49,367 bases of DNA from Oscillospiraceae bacterium (GCA_015066465.1 SVOI01000012.1:1-49367); one strand, 5' to 3'. Counted from the stretch's first letter, positions 25,870-35,996 are shown. A program made the numbers and translations. Notes: generated from the sequence alone by a model not told the origin.

Positions 25870-28104
25870 ATGAATTTTGAACAATGGAACGGATTTGTTG
25901 ACGGCGAATGGCGACACATAATTGACGTTCGTGATTTCATTCAGAGAAACTACACCCCCTACCATGGTGATGATGCATTCTTAAAGGGTGCAACAGAAAG
26001 AACAAAGAATTTAACAAAAAAATTCTATGACCTTTGCGAAGAAGAAAAAAAGAATGGTGGCGTGCTTGATATTGATACTGAACACGTTTCATCGCTTTGT
26101 AGCTATGCACCTGGGTATCTTGATAAAGAAAACGAGCTTATTGTTGGTGTTCAGACAGATGCACCTTTAAAAAGAGGCGTTCACCCATTCGGTGGTATCA
26201 GAATGGCAAGAGAAGCTTGCAAGGCTTACGGCTACGAGCTTTCTCAGAAGGTTGAAGATTATTTCAAATACAGAACCACTCACAACGATGGTGTTTTCAG
26301 AATTTACACAGATGAAATGCGCGCAGCTCGTCACTGTGCACTTTTAACAGGTCTTCCTGATGCTTATGGTCGTGGTAGAATTATCGGTGACTACCGTAGA
26401 GTTGCACTTTATGGTATTGATGCACTTATTGAAAAGAAAAAAGAAGATAAACGTTTACTCGGTTTAGAAAATGCTACTGCAGACTCTATGAATTTACTCG
26501 AAGAGCTTTATAAGCAAATTGAATTCTTAGGTCTTATGAAAGAAATGGCAAAAATGTATGGTTTTGATATTTCAAGACCTGCACAAAATGCAAAAGAAGC
26601 AATTCAATGGACTTATTTTGGCTATCTTGCTGCTAACAAAGAGCAGAATGGTGCCGCTATGTCATTTGGCAGAACAAGCACTTTCTTTGATATTTATATT
26701 GAAAGAGATATTAAAGCTGGTATTCTTACTGAAGAAGAAGCACAGGAGCTCATTGACGATTTAGTATTAAAGCTTCGTATGTGCCGTCACTTAAGAACAC
26801 CTGATTATAACGAGCTTTTCGGTGGTGACCCAATGTGGATTACTGAAAGCGTTGGTGGTATGGGTGAAGATAACAGAACACTCGTTACAAAAACATCATT
26901 CCGTATGCTCAACACACTCCGTACTTTAGGTCCTGCTCCTGAACCAAACCTTACTGTTCTCTGGAGCTATCGTTTGCCAGAAGCTTTCAAAAAATTCTGT
27001 GCAAAGCTTTCTATTGAAACAGATGCTATTCAATACGAAAATGACGACTTAATGAGAAACGACTATGGTGATGACTACGCTATTGCTTGCTGTGTTTCTG
27101 CAATGAAGGTCGGTAAACAAATGCAATTCTTCGGTGCAAGAACAAATCTTGCTAAACTCTTACTTCTCACACTTAACGGCGGTGTAGATAATGTATTCGG
27201 CACTAAAGTTGGTCCGCAAATGGAAGTTATGAATGACGAAGTTCTCGATTTCGACAAGGTTATGGAGCGTTTCAGAGTTTACCTTTCATGGCTTTGCAGA
27301 CTTTATGTTAATACAATGAATACAATTCATTTTATGCACGATAAATATGCTTATGAAAGAACACAATTAGCTCTTCACAACACAGATGTAGAGCGTCTTA
27401 TGGCATTTGGTATAGCTGGTCTTTCAGTTATTGCAGACTCACTTTCTGCAATTAAATATGCAAAGGTTTCTCCTATCAGAGATGAAGAAACAGGGCTTAT
27501 TGTTGACTTTAAAGTTGAAGGCGACTTCCCTAAATTCGGTAATGACGATGACAGAGTTGACTTAATTGCTCAGAACTTAATTCGTGACACAATTACCGAG
27601 CTCAGAAAAACCCCAACCTACAGAAATGCAATTCACACTCTTTCTGTTCTTACAATTACATCTAACGTTGTTTATGGTAAGAAAACAGGTGCTACACCAG
27701 ACGGCAGAAAGAAAGGCGAACCATTTGCACCTGGTGCAAACCCAATGCATAACCGTGAAGTGAACGGTGCACTTGCTTCTCTTAACTCTGTTGCAAAGCT
27801 TTCTTATTGCGATGCAAGAGATGGTATTTCTAACACATTCTCAATCGTTCCGGAAGCACTCGGTAATTCAATGGACGACAGAGCTGAAAACCTTGTAAGC
27901 ATTCTCAATGGTTACTTCCTCAACAATGCTCACCACATCAACGTTAATGTTTTAAACAGAGAAACTCTTCTTAAAGCGTATGAGCACCCAGAAGATTACC
28001 CTAACCTTACAATTCGTGTTTCAGGTTACGCTGTTAACTTCTGCAAACTCTCAAAAGAGCAACAAAAAGAAGTTATTATGAGAACCTTCCACGAAGCAGT
28101 TTGA
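25870..28104 (+). CDS. pflB: Formate C-acetyltransferase (pyruvate formate-lyase)
   Basis: A glycyl-radical enzyme converting pyruvate and CoA to acetyl-CoA and formate under anaerobiosis. The 744-residue length is typical. Adjacent catalytic Cys407-Cys408 lie in [18 protein letters not shown], and the radical Gly719 in [17 protein letters not shown] precedes the ATG. The activating enzyme follows directly. The start codon of pflA is 3 nt after the stop. Confidence 0.97.
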   Translation: MNFEQWNGFVDGEWRHIIDVRDFIQRNYTPYHGDDAFLKGATERTKNLTKKFYDLCEEEKKNGGVLDIDTEHVSSLCSYAPGYLDKENELIVGVQTDAPLKRGVHPFGGIRMAREACKAYGYELSQKVEDYFKYRTTHNDGVFRIYTDEMRAARHCALLTGLPDAYGRGRIIGDYRRVALYGIDALIEKKKEDKRLLGLENATADSMNLLEELYKQIEFLGLMKEMAKMYGFDISRPAQNAKEAIQWTYFGYLAANKEQNGAAMSFGRTSTFFDIYIERDIKAGILTEEEAQELIDDLVLKLRMCRHLRTPDYNELFGGDPMWITESVGGMGEDNRTLVTKTSFRMLNTLRTLGPAPEPNLTVLWSYRLPEAFKKFCAKLSIETDAIQYENDDLMRNDYGDDYAIACCVSAMKVGKQMQFFGARTNLAKLLLLTLNGGVDNVFGTKVGPQMEVMNDEVLDFDKVMERFRVYLSWLCRLYVNTMNTIHFMHDKYAYERTQLALHNTDVERLMAFGIAGLSVIADSLSAIKYAKVSPIRDEETGLIVDFKVEGDFPKFGNDDDRVDLIAQNLIRDTITELRKTPTYRNAIHTLSVLTITSNVVYGKKTGATPDGRKKGEPFAPGANPMHNREVNGALASLNSVAKLSYCDARDGISNTFSIVPEALGNSMDDRAENLVSILNGYFLNNAHHINVNVLNRETLLKAYEHPEDYPNLTIRVSGYAVNFCKLSKEQQKEVIMRTFHEAV

Positions 28105-28106
28105 TT

Positions 28107-28808
28107 ATGACGGGTAGAATTCATTCATTCCAGAGTCTTGGCACAGCAGACGGCCCAGGCGTAAGAGCTGTAGTTTTTATGCAGGGCTGTCCTTTAAGAT
28201 GTGCTTGTTGTCATAACCCAGACACCTGGGATTTTAACGGTGGCAAAGAAGCCACTCCCGAAGAGATTTTTTTGAAAATTAAAAGACTCAAAAATTATTT
28301 TGGTGAAAGTGGCGGTGTTACTGTTTCTGGTGGCGAGCCATTAATGCAACCAGAATTTATAAAAGAGCTTTTTACTCTTTGTAAAAATGATGGAATCACT
28401 ACAGCGATTGATACTTCTGGCTGTGTGCTTAACGATGATATAAAAAACATTTTAAAGCTTACTGACACTGTGCTTTTAGATTATAAATACATCACAAATG
28501 AGCTTTATAAAACAAAAGTCGGTTGTGAAAAAACGAAAGTTGACGAGTTTTTAGAATATCTTAACAGTCAGAACATTGACACGTGGATAAGGCAGGTTAT
28601 TATTAAAGATTTAAATAATAACGAAAGTTCAGTTTCAGCACTTAAGGAATTAAGAGAAAAATATTCTTGCATTAAGAAAATTGAACTTTTACCATTCAAA
28701 AAGCTCTGTATTGAAAAATACGAGAAATTAAAGCTTCAATTTCCACTTGAAGATACCCCAGAAACAACAAAACAAGAAATTGAAAATTTAACTGAATATT
28801 TAAAATAA
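28107..28808 (+). CDS. pflA: Pyruvate formate-lyase activating enzyme
   Basis: A radical-SAM enzyme that abstracts hydrogen from the PflB glycine. The 233-residue protein has the CxxxCxxC cluster motif GCPLRCACCHNPDTW, SGGEPLMQPEF and TAIDTSGC. The ATG at 28107 is used; an in-frame TTG at 28101 overlaps the pflB stop and is unlikely. No clear ribosome site is seen, consistent with translational coupling to pflB. Confidence 0.95.
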   Translation: MTGRIHSFQSLGTADGPGVRAVVFMQGCPLRCACCHNPDTWDFNGGKEATPEEIFLKIKRLKNYFGESGGVTVSGGEPLMQPEFIKELFTLCKNDGITTAIDTSGCVLNDDIKNILKLTDTVLLDYKYITNELYKTKVGCEKTKVDEFLEYLNSQNIDTWIRQVIIKDLNNNESSVSALKELREKYSCIKKIELLPFKKLCIEKYEKLKLQFPLEDTPETTKQEIENLTEYLK

Positions 28809-28810
28809 AT

Positions 28811-28848
28811 AAACGGAGCTGACCAAAAAGTCAGTTCCGTTTTTCATT
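28811..28848. terminator. Terminator after pflA
   Basis: A 13-bp stem with one G-U pair, AAACGGAGCTGAC / GTCAGTTCCGTTT (28811-28823, 28829-28841) and a T-run; A-rich on the other side, so it may also end the convergent HTH gene. Confidence 0.85.
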
Positions 28849-29510
28849 TATCTTTTTTTATAAATAACAAGTTCTGGGTTTTCGCCATTTTCTTCATAAG
28901 TGCACACAAGTAGAAAATCCATATTTGCGGCAATTCCAAAGCATCTGTCACCGCCAAATTCACATTCAAGTTGATTACCTAAATATGTTGCTTTATCATC
29001 AAGAAATTTAACATATTCGCCGTTAGGAAGTCTGTATTCAAGATTTATAAAACTACCGGATAACACGTTCAAATCTTCAACCTTTGGCAATCCCTCAATA
29101 TTGAGCAGTGTATTGAATTCGTTGATAATTTGTTGTTTGAATTCCTGAAATTTTTCTTTACCACCAAGTTCTGCATACTGCTTCCAGAAATCAAGTGTAA
29201 AATCACCATCACAATAACACCATTTGCAATACTCTTCGTTAAAGTTACCGTCAGTTTCTTTGCTTATATTACCATCTTCAAGAACCATACCACAACATTG
29301 ACAAATAAGCTGTTGTGGAGAACCTAAAAGTGTATTGATAGAAACGTCAAACAGTTTTGATAAAAGTTTCAGTGTTTCTGTGTTTGGTGTTGTTTCACCA
29401 TTTTCCCAACGTGAAACTGCCTGACGGGTAACAAAAACTTTTTCTGCAAGTTCATCTTGCGACAACCCTTTTTTAGTTCTCAGTTCAAGTAAAATATCTT
29501 TCGTTTGCAT
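28848..29510 (-). CDS. XRE-type HTH regulator with zinc-ribbon domain
   Basis: A 220-residue protein. An N-terminal Cro/C1 helix-turn-helix (LRTKKGLSQDELAEKVFVTR, then QAVSRWENG) is followed by a Cys-rich segment, CQCCGMVLEDGNISKETDG with CKWCYCDG (about residues 70-105), which matches the putative zinc-ribbon domain found alone or fused in clostridia. The C-terminal 100 residues resemble a small beta-rich sensor of unknown ligand. The ATG at 29510 has GAGGTG upstream; the in-frame GTG at 29519 lies in that site. Confidence 0.85.
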   Translation of the reverse strand: MQTKDILLELRTKKGLSQDELAEKVFVTRQAVSRWENGETTPNTETLKLLSKLFDVSINTLLGSPQQLICQCCGMVLEDGNISKETDGNFNEEYCKWCYCDGDFTLDFWKQYAELGGKEKFQEFKQQIINEFNTLLNIEGLPKVEDLNVLSGSFINLEYRLPNGEYVKFLDDKATYLGNQLECEFGGDRCFGIAANMDFLLVCTYEENGENPELVIYKKR

Positions 29511-29587
29511 AAAATTCACCTCTGGAGTGAGTGTAACATATTACCGTTTAAAGGACAAGCAACTTGCGGTTGCTGTTGTGTAATATT

Positions 29588-30025
29588 TTATTCTATACTC
29601 TCCTGTTTCTTCTTCAACACTTCATTAACTTTTTCTGTATTTCTTCTGATTGTTAAATAAATAATTGACCAAATTACAAAATAGCTAAAAACGAAAATAG
29701 CCGAAAATACTAAAATCGGTGTTTTACTCCATTCTAACCAATTATTAACAAGATACGTAGCAAGATAGGTTATATATAAAACTCCACCGTGTATGAGAAT
29801 TGCTAACATAAGTGGTAAATGCTCAATCTTATAAACAACATTCATTCCGCCAGCAATAAATGCGAGTATTGACAACGAAAATATACCAAGGCAGACTTCT
29901 GTTACAGTTAAATTTTCTAAACCTGTTTTATGTTGTAAAATCAAATAAAGAATTGCAAGAACAACAGGTCCGAAACCACTTGCTATTAAACCACGGCGAA
30001 AAAACTCCGAAATAATCTTTTTCAT
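29588..30025 (-). CDS. DUF3021 membrane protein
   Basis: A 145-residue protein with four predicted helices (about 15-32, 46-62, 71-90 and 103-125) and a charged C-terminal tail. It matches the DUF3021 pattern (GLIASGFGPVVLAILY near the N-terminus) and follows a LytTR gene with a 1-nt gap, an arrangement known for this family. It probably modulates the LytTR regulator from the membrane (inference). Confidence 0.82.
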   Translation of the reverse strand: MKKIISEFFRRGLIASGFGPVVLAILYLILQHKTGLENLTVTEVCLGIFSLSILAFIAGGMNVVYKIEHLPLMLAILIHGGVLYITYLATYLVNNWLEWSKTPILVFSAIFVFSYFVIWSIIYLTIRRNTEKVNEVLKKKQESIE

Positions 30026-30026
30026 A

Positions 30027-30464
30027 TTATTTATACCTCCTTCTTATTTGTGCAAAACAACGCCTTGAAACGTATTCTTTATATCCACATTGAAATACTG
30101 CATCTACACCACCACTGAACACAGCATCAAAGCGACGAATACGATGTTCGTTTGCAAGAGTAGATTTGTTTATGCGAATAAAATAAGATGGCAAAATTTC
30201 TTCTAAATCACGAAGGCTTTGCTGAATGCGATATTGATTACCATTCGTATCAATAGCCATCACTTTTCTATCAAGAATGGTAATACACTCTATTTCGTAA
30301 AAAGATAATCGCCTTTTTTCATCATCACTACTCCCCATAATACCATCTGTACCAGAAAAACTGCAGACGAGATTTTCTATTTGTTCAGTAAGACTCGACG
30401 GCTCGTGAACAATAGCAATTATTTCTTCTTCGGCATTTTTGTCAATAACCAGTTTATATTTCAT
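30027..30464 (-). CDS. LytTR-family DNA-binding regulator
   Basis: A 145-residue protein without a receiver domain. The C-terminal LytTR domain is recognisable from EIECITILDRKVMAIDTNG, LRDLEEILPSYFIRINKSTL and AVFQCGYKEYVSRRCF. The N-terminal 50 residues are a short unassigned segment. It lies between the ABC permease (12-nt gap) and DUF3021, so it likely controls this operon. Confidence 0.87.
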   Translation of the reverse strand: MKYKLVIDKNAEEEIIAIVHEPSSLTEQIENLVCSFSGTDGIMGSSDDEKRRLSFYEIECITILDRKVMAIDTNGNQYRIQQSLRDLEEILPSYFIRINKSTLANEHRIRRFDAVFSGGVDAVFQCGYKEYVSRRCFAQIRRRYK

Positions 30465-30476
30465 TATTTCAAATCC

Positions 30477-31208
30477 TTATTGTTTTTTCATTTGTCTCAA
30501 AAAACAGAACACAGCAAGTCCTGTTACGAATATACTGTAAACTACAATCGGCAAAATATGTGTTTTTGCAAGTTCAAAGTCCCCTGAAAACAATGCTTTT
30601 TCCAATTCTACTGCGTGAACAAACGGTAAAAAATTCGCTATTTTCTCGAAAAAACCACCAACAAGTGTTAAATCGAACCACACACCCGAAAGCCACGCCG
30701 AAAGATTTGTAAGAAGTGCACCGCAAATACCGCCGACTTGTTTTACTCCAAAAATACTGCCACACAAAAGTCCTAATGCAATATTGAAAATCGCCATAGG
30801 AATTATTCCTATTATAGCATAAATAACGTTTATACTTACAGTCAACCCCAATATAGTTGCAAACAGATAACAAATAATTGTCTGACTTATTGCAACAGGC
30901 AATAGTGGAATCATATACCCCATAATAAAATCTACCGATTTAAACGGAGTTGTATATAATCGCTGTAAAAAAGCACTTTCACGGTCTTTCGCAATTAAAG
31001 TTGCAGAAAAAAGCGTTATAAAAGACAAACCGAATATTGTAATTCCGGGAGTTAATTTATCAATTTCAAATAAACTTGTGGGTATATTCTTTTGTAGCGT
31101 ACTTAGAAGTGCAAGTAAAATTAAAGGAAATCCGATTCCAAACCCAAGGTTTATAGGGTCACGTAAAATTTCTTTCATATTTCTTTTTGCAAAGGTTAAT
31201 GTTTTCAT
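30477..31208 (-). CDS. ABC-2 type permease
   Basis: A 243-residue membrane protein with about six helices (LGFGIGFPLILLALL, ITIFGLSFITLFSATLIA and others), typical of ABC-2 permeases in drug or bacteriocin efflux. Its start overlaps the ATPase stop by 4 bp, giving an obligate pair. Confidence 0.88.
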   Translation of the reverse strand: MKTLTFAKRNMKEILRDPINLGFGIGFPLILLALLSTLQKNIPTSLFEIDKLTPGITIFGLSFITLFSATLIAKDRESAFLQRLYTTPFKSVDFIMGYMIPLLPVAISQTIICYLFATILGLTVSINVIYAIIGIIPMAIFNIALGLLCGSIFGVKQVGGICGALLTNLSAWLSGVWFDLTLVGGFFEKIANFLPFVHAVELEKALFSGDFELAKTHILPIVVYSIFVTGLAVFCFLRQMKKQ

Positions 31209-31933
31209 TTTACATCCCCCTTTACAATAGAAACAAAGGCTTTTTCAAAATCATCTGTCTTTGCCAATTGTTTTAATTCTTCTGCCGTACCCACCGCAAG
31301 AAGACTTCCGTTTTTCATAATACCTATTCTGTCAGAAAGACTTTCGGCTTCTTCCATATAATGTGTTGTCAATATAATAGTCGTTTTACCCTTTAATGAA
31401 CTTATAATATCCCAGAGTTCATGTCTTGCAATAACGTCAAGACCAAGAGTAGGTTCATCTAAAAAGAGAATTTCGGGTTCACTTATAAGAGCCATTGCAA
31501 TACTTACACGACGTTTATAACCACCAGAAAGTTTGCCAGCTTTTCTCTGCATTATTTCACTAAGAGAAAATTTATTGGAAAGTTCGTTGATTTTTCTTGT
31601 AGTTTTATCTTTTGAAAATCCATAAATATTACAGATAAATTCAAGATTTTCTTTTACTGTAAGATTAGGTGCTACCGCTGTTTCCTGTGGCGATACTCCA
31701 ATTAATCTTTTTACTTGTTCTGGATTTTTCGTTACACTATAACCAGCAATTAACGCATCACCACTCGTAGGTTTTGTAAGACACGTTAACATTTTTATTG
31801 TCGTGGTTTTTCCGGCACCGTTAACACCTAACAATGAAAACAATTCGCCGCCACTAATTTCTAAATTGAGCTTGTCAACAGCAGTAAGATTTTTATACTG
31901 TTTGACAAGCTCAATTGTTTTAATTTTTGTCAT
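31205..31933 (-). CDS. ABC transporter ATP-binding protein
   Basis: A 242-residue ATPase of the DrrA/CcmA type. Walker A GVNGAGKTT, Q-loop GVSPQETAV, signature LSGGYKRR (Y for Q, common in this branch), Walker B ILFLDEPTLGLD and the H-loop TTHYMEEAE are intact. First gene of the operon ATPase-permease-LytTR-DUF3021, probably self-protective or efflux. Substrate unknown. Confidence 0.93.
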   Translation of the reverse strand: MTKIKTIELVKQYKNLTAVDKLNLEISGGELFSLLGVNGAGKTTTIKMLTCLTKPTSGDALIAGYSVTKNPEQVKRLIGVSPQETAVAPNLTVKENLEFICNIYGFSKDKTTRKINELSNKFSLSEIMQRKAGKLSGGYKRRVSIAMALISEPEILFLDEPTLGLDVIARHELWDIISSLKGKTTIILTTHYMEEAESLSDRIGIMKNGSLLAVGTAEELKQLAKTDDFEKAFVSIVKGDVK

Positions 31934-32016
31934 TTTATCATCATCCTTTTTATTTTCATAATATCAAATAAAAAAGAAGAAGTGTTGTTTTTTGACTGTT
32001 CGGTAAAAATTAACGT

Positions 32017-34341
32017 CTAATCGGTTATAATTTCAATATTTGCAATTTTTTCGTTCACATACTCGTTATTCTGATAAAAAGGTTCTGAATTAACGTTTAC
32101 AGTAGCGTTTTCTGGCACATAAAAAACAGCCTTTACGTCTTGTGGGAGAGTGAGGTTAACAACATATTCTTCGCCACTCTTCTTGTAATCAAGAGTGATT
32201 AACCCTTTTACACTCGGAACAGTACAGTTAATATTATCAGAAAGAGTGTATTGAGGGTCAATTTTAACCTTTTCGTAACCCGCTTCAAGTGGAGTGATAC
32301 CTGCAAAATGCTTACTCATTATAACAAGAGGTCCGCCACTCCAGGCGTGATTCATTGTTCCACGCCATGAATCCCAAAATTCCCAGAGAGTAGAATAATC
32401 TTCGTTAACCATATCCTCATATCTGTCTTTAATTCTGTTATACGCTTCTTCATATTTTCCTATTTTACAAAGTGCTTCAAGAACGTAATATTCCATATAT
32501 GGACTTGAATTTTTAGTAGTGGTAAGCACGTTTATAATAGTTTCATATTGCGCTTCTGTTGCGAGTCCTGAAAGAAGTGCAAGGGCATTTGCTCTGTCGT
32601 CAGGCTCTTTTACGTCTTCACTTTTGAAGCCTTCATCCGTCCAAAGAGCTTTATAGCCGATTGAAATAGCATCTTTTCTTTCTTTAATAAATGAAATATC
32701 TTCATCTTTTTCTAAAATCTCAGCCATTTTTTCTGTAACAGAAAGAGCATAATAAACCCAGGCATTTTCTATTGCAGTCATATCTGCTTTTGAACCCCAG
32801 TCAGGCCAATCCCAAGAACCACTTCTATGAACAACAAGGTTATTTTCACCGATTTCCCAGAGTTTGAGGTAGTTGAGTGTTGCAGGATAAACCTTTTCTA
32901 AAAATGCCTTGTCTCCAGTGTATTCGTAGTAAGTCATAAAGCCCACTATTCCTGCTAATTGCTGAACTGGAAGTTCAAAATAGTCACCATTTATAGGCAC
33001 AACAGTCTGAAGCACTTTTGTATCGTCAACGTGAGAAAGCATCGCTTCAACGCCCTTTTGATAGAGCAAGTACGAATTGCTATCTAAAGAGTACATTGTC
33101 ATAATCATTTCGCTTGTGACGTCGCCCCACCACTGCGCTCTTTCTCTGTCAGGGCAATCCATAAAATTATCTCGCATTGTGACATAAAGTGTTCTGAGAG
33201 ATTTCTGCCACAGAGAGTTCATAAATTCATCGTCACATTTGAAGTCGCCACAGAATGATGTGTTATATCCTGTTTCACGGTATTTAAGAGAAACAACTGT
33301 AACGCCTTTTGGTATTTTATAGGTAATATGCTCACCGTTAAACCAGCCTAAAGCTTCAAATTCCTGCTCGCCCTCTTTGGTTATATAGGTAGTTGAAACT
33401 GCACCAATCAATGTGTTTTCAGTAGTTATTCTGATTTTTTTTCCTTCAGGTGCTATTATTTTAAGATATGGTGTAACCTGTGCATTATATGGGATATCTA
33501 CGGTAATTTCTTCACCTAAAAGCTTCTTCACTGTGTAATTTTCAAAATCCTTGGAATTCTCGTAATCTTTGAGACCATAGTCTTTGAGAAATGGTATTCC
33601 TCTCGGGTAAAGCTTACCGTAAGCACCCTCGCCACCATTTGCATATTCACTTGCATTTTCCCAGGAAGACGTGTCATAAGCTTCATTTAACCAATCTGCC
33701 ATTTCTTCTCTTGCATCGAAATAAATACTGTATTCAGGAAGTCTGTAATTAGGTGGGTAAAGTGGGCTGTCAACAAATGCAGAGTTTCTTTTCACTTTCC
33801 AGCTTTTATCAGAAATTATAGTTACATCTGAATTTTTTGCTTCAAAAATGAAGCCACCCTGACCACTACCAGAATAAGAATAGCTTGTTTCGTTATCCCA
33901 GAACCACACCAAAGCACAAATTGAATTTTCACCCTTTTTAAGATATGGTGCAATATCAATACTATCATAGTAGCCACTGTTTTTAGTTGGACCTCGTTTA
34001 ACGCTTCCCTCGAAAACTACTGTTTCCCCGTTTATGTAAAGCCAATATTTTGAGTCGGCTGAAATATGGGCAATAAGCTCTTCGGGTTTGCTTTCGAGTG
34101 TTACATTTTTATAAAATGACATCCAGACATTTTTCTCTGTCAGATTATCTTTATCCCAAATCCATTTAGCAGCCCAATCTGCCTTTTCTTCGGTAGAAAT
34201 TACGCTATATTCTGGAATACTTTCTGGAATGGTGTAATCATTTTTAAATGGTACCATCTCTTTTGCCCCCTGTGGAAAAAGTGAAGTAATAAAAGCCGCC
34301 GCTATGGCAAGGTAAGAAATAATTGTTTGTATGATTTGCAT
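32017..34341 (-). CDS. Secreted alpha-L-rhamnosidase (GH78)
   Basis: A 774-residue glycosidase cleaving terminal alpha-L-rhamnose. An N-terminal hydrophobic stretch (QTIISYLAIAAAFITSLF) is a signal peptide or anchor. Accessory beta-sandwiches (AAKWIWDKDNL and following) precede the (alpha/alpha)6 barrel, with the family motif DCPDRERAQWWGDV and the later EFWDSWRGTMNHAW. C-terminal beta domain to the end. The ATG at 34341 has AAAGGAG upstream; the in-frame TTG at 34365 lacks a site. A promoter lies just upstream. Confidence 0.93.
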   Translation of the reverse strand: MQIIQTIISYLAIAAAFITSLFPQGAKEMVPFKNDYTIPESIPEYSVISTEEKADWAAKWIWDKDNLTEKNVWMSFYKNVTLESKPEELIAHISADSKYWLYINGETVVFEGSVKRGPTKNSGYYDSIDIAPYLKKGENSICALVWFWDNETSYSYSGSGQGGFIFEAKNSDVTIISDKSWKVKRNSAFVDSPLYPPNYRLPEYSIYFDAREEMADWLNEAYDTSSWENASEYANGGEGAYGKLYPRGIPFLKDYGLKDYENSKDFENYTVKKLLGEEITVDIPYNAQVTPYLKIIAPEGKKIRITTENTLIGAVSTTYITKEGEQEFEALGWFNGEHITYKIPKGVTVVSLKYRETGYNTSFCGDFKCDDEFMNSLWQKSLRTLYVTMRDNFMDCPDRERAQWWGDVTSEMIMTMYSLDSNSYLLYQKGVEAMLSHVDDTKVLQTVVPINGDYFELPVQQLAGIVGFMTYYEYTGDKAFLEKVYPATLNYLKLWEIGENNLVVHRSGSWDWPDWGSKADMTAIENAWVYYALSVTEKMAEILEKDEDISFIKERKDAISIGYKALWTDEGFKSEDVKEPDDRANALALLSGLATEAQYETIINVLTTTKNSSPYMEYYVLEALCKIGKYEEAYNRIKDRYEDMVNEDYSTLWEFWDSWRGTMNHAWSGGPLVIMSKHFAGITPLEAGYEKVKIDPQYTLSDNINCTVPSVKGLITLDYKKSGEEYVVNLTLPQDVKAVFYVPENATVNVNSEPFYQNNEYVNEKIANIEIITD

Positions 34342-34364
34342 GGGAAACACTCCTTTATAAAACA

Positions 34365-34392
34365 ATTATACCACTCACAAAACAAAAAGCAA
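34365..34392 (-). promoter_or_regulatory. Promoter of GH78 rhamnosidase
   Basis: On the minus strand TTGCTT (34387-34392), 16 bp, TATAAT (34365-34370). The -10 is consensus. Confidence 0.55.
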
Positions 34393-34423
34393 CCAAGAAA
34401 GTATTTTCAATGCAAAAAGCAAA

Positions 34424-34462
34424 GAAAAATGGCGATAGAAATTCTTGGTTTTCTATCGCCAT
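34424..34462 (-). terminator. Terminator after DUF4143 ATPase gene
   Basis: A perfect 13-bp stem ATGGCGATAGAAA / TTTCTATCGCCAT (34429-34441, 34450-34462), followed on the minus strand by TTTTTC. Confidence 0.85.
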
Positions 34463-34482
34463 AATTGTGTGTAAAATAAATA

Positions 34483-35820
34483 TTATTTGTTCTTTTCTTG
34501 AAGATATCGTTTCAATAAGAATGTGCAATAATAAGGAAAAGTATAAAGATCATTGCTGAATCCAATATTACCTGCGCAGAGCTTTATACCATATTCAATA
34601 TCAGAATATTTTTCATTCGATACCAAAGCGGAAAGAGATTTGGATCTATTGTTAGTTGATTTTACTTCCAAGGGTATTAATGAATTTGAAGTACGCACGA
34701 AGAAATCTTGTTCTAATGTTCCATTATCTTTCTTGTAGTAATAAAGTCCGTATCCGGATTTCACAAGAGCTTCCCCAACAATGCTTTCATACAAAGCTCC
34801 TTTGTAAACAGAAAGATTCTTATTTGCTCTCAAGTCTTCTTGTGCTTCATCATCAAGCAAAGCAACAAATAATCCTGTATCGCAAAAATATATTTTAAAT
34901 TTGTTAGGATCATAGTTCCCTTTTAATGGTAGTTCAGGGTTATTCAAGCAGTAACACATATGAATCATTCCTGCATCCTGTAACCACTCGATACAACCTC
35001 TATAATCCTTGAATCTTGCACCTTTTTCTATTTTTGAAAGCTGGAATTTTTTGTTTTCTTTTGCAAGCTGAACAGGAATACTATTGAAAACATTTGTAAT
35101 TCTTGTTTGGTCAAGCCCTACTGCATATTTGCGAATGTCCTCTTGGTAATCGGCAATAAGCTGTCGCTGTATTTCTAATGTTCCTTCAAAAGTTTTATTT
35201 TTTATATACTCTTTAACAACTGCAGGCATACCACCAAGAACACAATAATCTAAAAAGAGTGATGAGAAAATTGTGTGTTGTAATTCAGAAAATGGTTTTA
35301 ACTCAAGCATAGCTTTCAACATTTCATTTATTACGTCATTGTTATAACCTTTAGCCCAAAGGAACTCTTCAAAATCAAGAGAATACATATTGTAATCTGT
35401 TTTATATCCCACACTATTACTTTCAATTCTTTTATAATTGATACCTAAAAGTGAGCCCGAACAGATAACGTCAAAGCGACCATCTATGTTGAAAAATTTA
35501 AGAGAAGTTGCAATATCTGGGAATTCTTGAATTTCATCAAAAAATATAACTGTTTCATTAGGTATAAACTTATTTGAAGGATTAATCAAAGATATATTTT
35601 TTATTATGGAATCTGTATCATAACCATCTGATGTAATCATTTTGTACTTTTCTGAAGTAACAAAATTTATTTCAATTATGCTTTTATAATTATTTTGAGC
35701 AAATCTTTTTATTGATTCTGTTTTCCCTATTTGACGAGGTCCTTTTACAATTAAAGGCTTTCTATCATTATTTTTTTTCCAATCAGAAAGGAACTTATCT
35801 ATCTTTCTTTCTAAATACAT
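34483..35820 (-). CDS. AAA ATPase with DUF4143 domain
   Basis: A 445-residue protein. The N-terminal AAA domain has Walker A GPRQIGKTE (about 27-35) and Walker B VIFFDEIQEFPD, then CSGSLLG. The C-terminal DUF4143 domain includes FKIYFCDTGLFVALL and a PD-(D/E)XK-like core (LEQDFFVRTSNSLIPLEVKS). Such proteins are common accessory genes, sometimes considered toxin- or defence-associated; the role is unproven. It has its own promoter (35852-35879) and faces away from the sigma operon. The four CACTTTT repeats lie just upstream of its -35. Confidence 0.9.
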   Translation of the reverse strand: MYLERKIDKFLSDWKKNNDRKPLIVKGPRQIGKTESIKRFAQNNYKSIIEINFVTSEKYKMITSDGYDTDSIIKNISLINPSNKFIPNETVIFFDEIQEFPDIATSLKFFNIDGRFDVICSGSLLGINYKRIESNSVGYKTDYNMYSLDFEEFLWAKGYNNDVINEMLKAMLELKPFSELQHTIFSSLFLDYCVLGGMPAVVKEYIKNKTFEGTLEIQRQLIADYQEDIRKYAVGLDQTRITNVFNSIPVQLAKENKKFQLSKIEKGARFKDYRGCIEWLQDAGMIHMCYCLNNPELPLKGNYDPNKFKIYFCDTGLFVALLDDEAQEDLRANKNLSVYKGALYESIVGEALVKSGYGLYYYKKDNGTLEQDFFVRTSNSLIPLEVKSTNNRSKSLSALVSNEKYSDIEYGIKLCAGNIGFSNDLYTFPYYCTFLLKRYLQEKNK

Positions 35821-35851
35821 AAATGTCCTCCTTAATTATTTTCTTATTCTT

Positions 35852-35879
35852 ATTATACACAAAAATATAATATAATCAA
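35852..35879 (-). promoter_or_regulatory. Promoter of the DUF4143 ATPase gene
   Basis: On the minus strand TTGATT (35874-35879), 16 bp, TATAAT (35852-35857). Confidence 0.65.
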
Positions 35880-35888
35880 CTCTATTTA

Positions 35889-35996
35889 CACTTTTTATGT
35901 GTTATTTTCTTGAAAAAAACACACTTTTTATAGGGTTTAAAACGCAAATTACACACTTTTTATACGATTGTTCGGTTAGATTTTTACACTTTTCTT
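35889..35996. repeat. Four-copy 10-bp direct repeat with 32-33 bp period
   Basis: CACTTTTTAT at 35889, 35922 and 35954, plus a degenerate CACTTTTCTT at 35987. The start-to-start distances are 33, 32 and 33 bp, about three helical turns, so all copies lie on one DNA face. The array sits 10 bp upstream of the ATPase -35 and about 76 bp upstream of the sigma -35. It is a candidate operator array. Confidence 0.6.

Noticed and set aside
31934-32016. Shared GTTCGGT words here and at 35970 as a common operator
   Set aside because: Only eight bases in common, in differing contexts, too short to claim.
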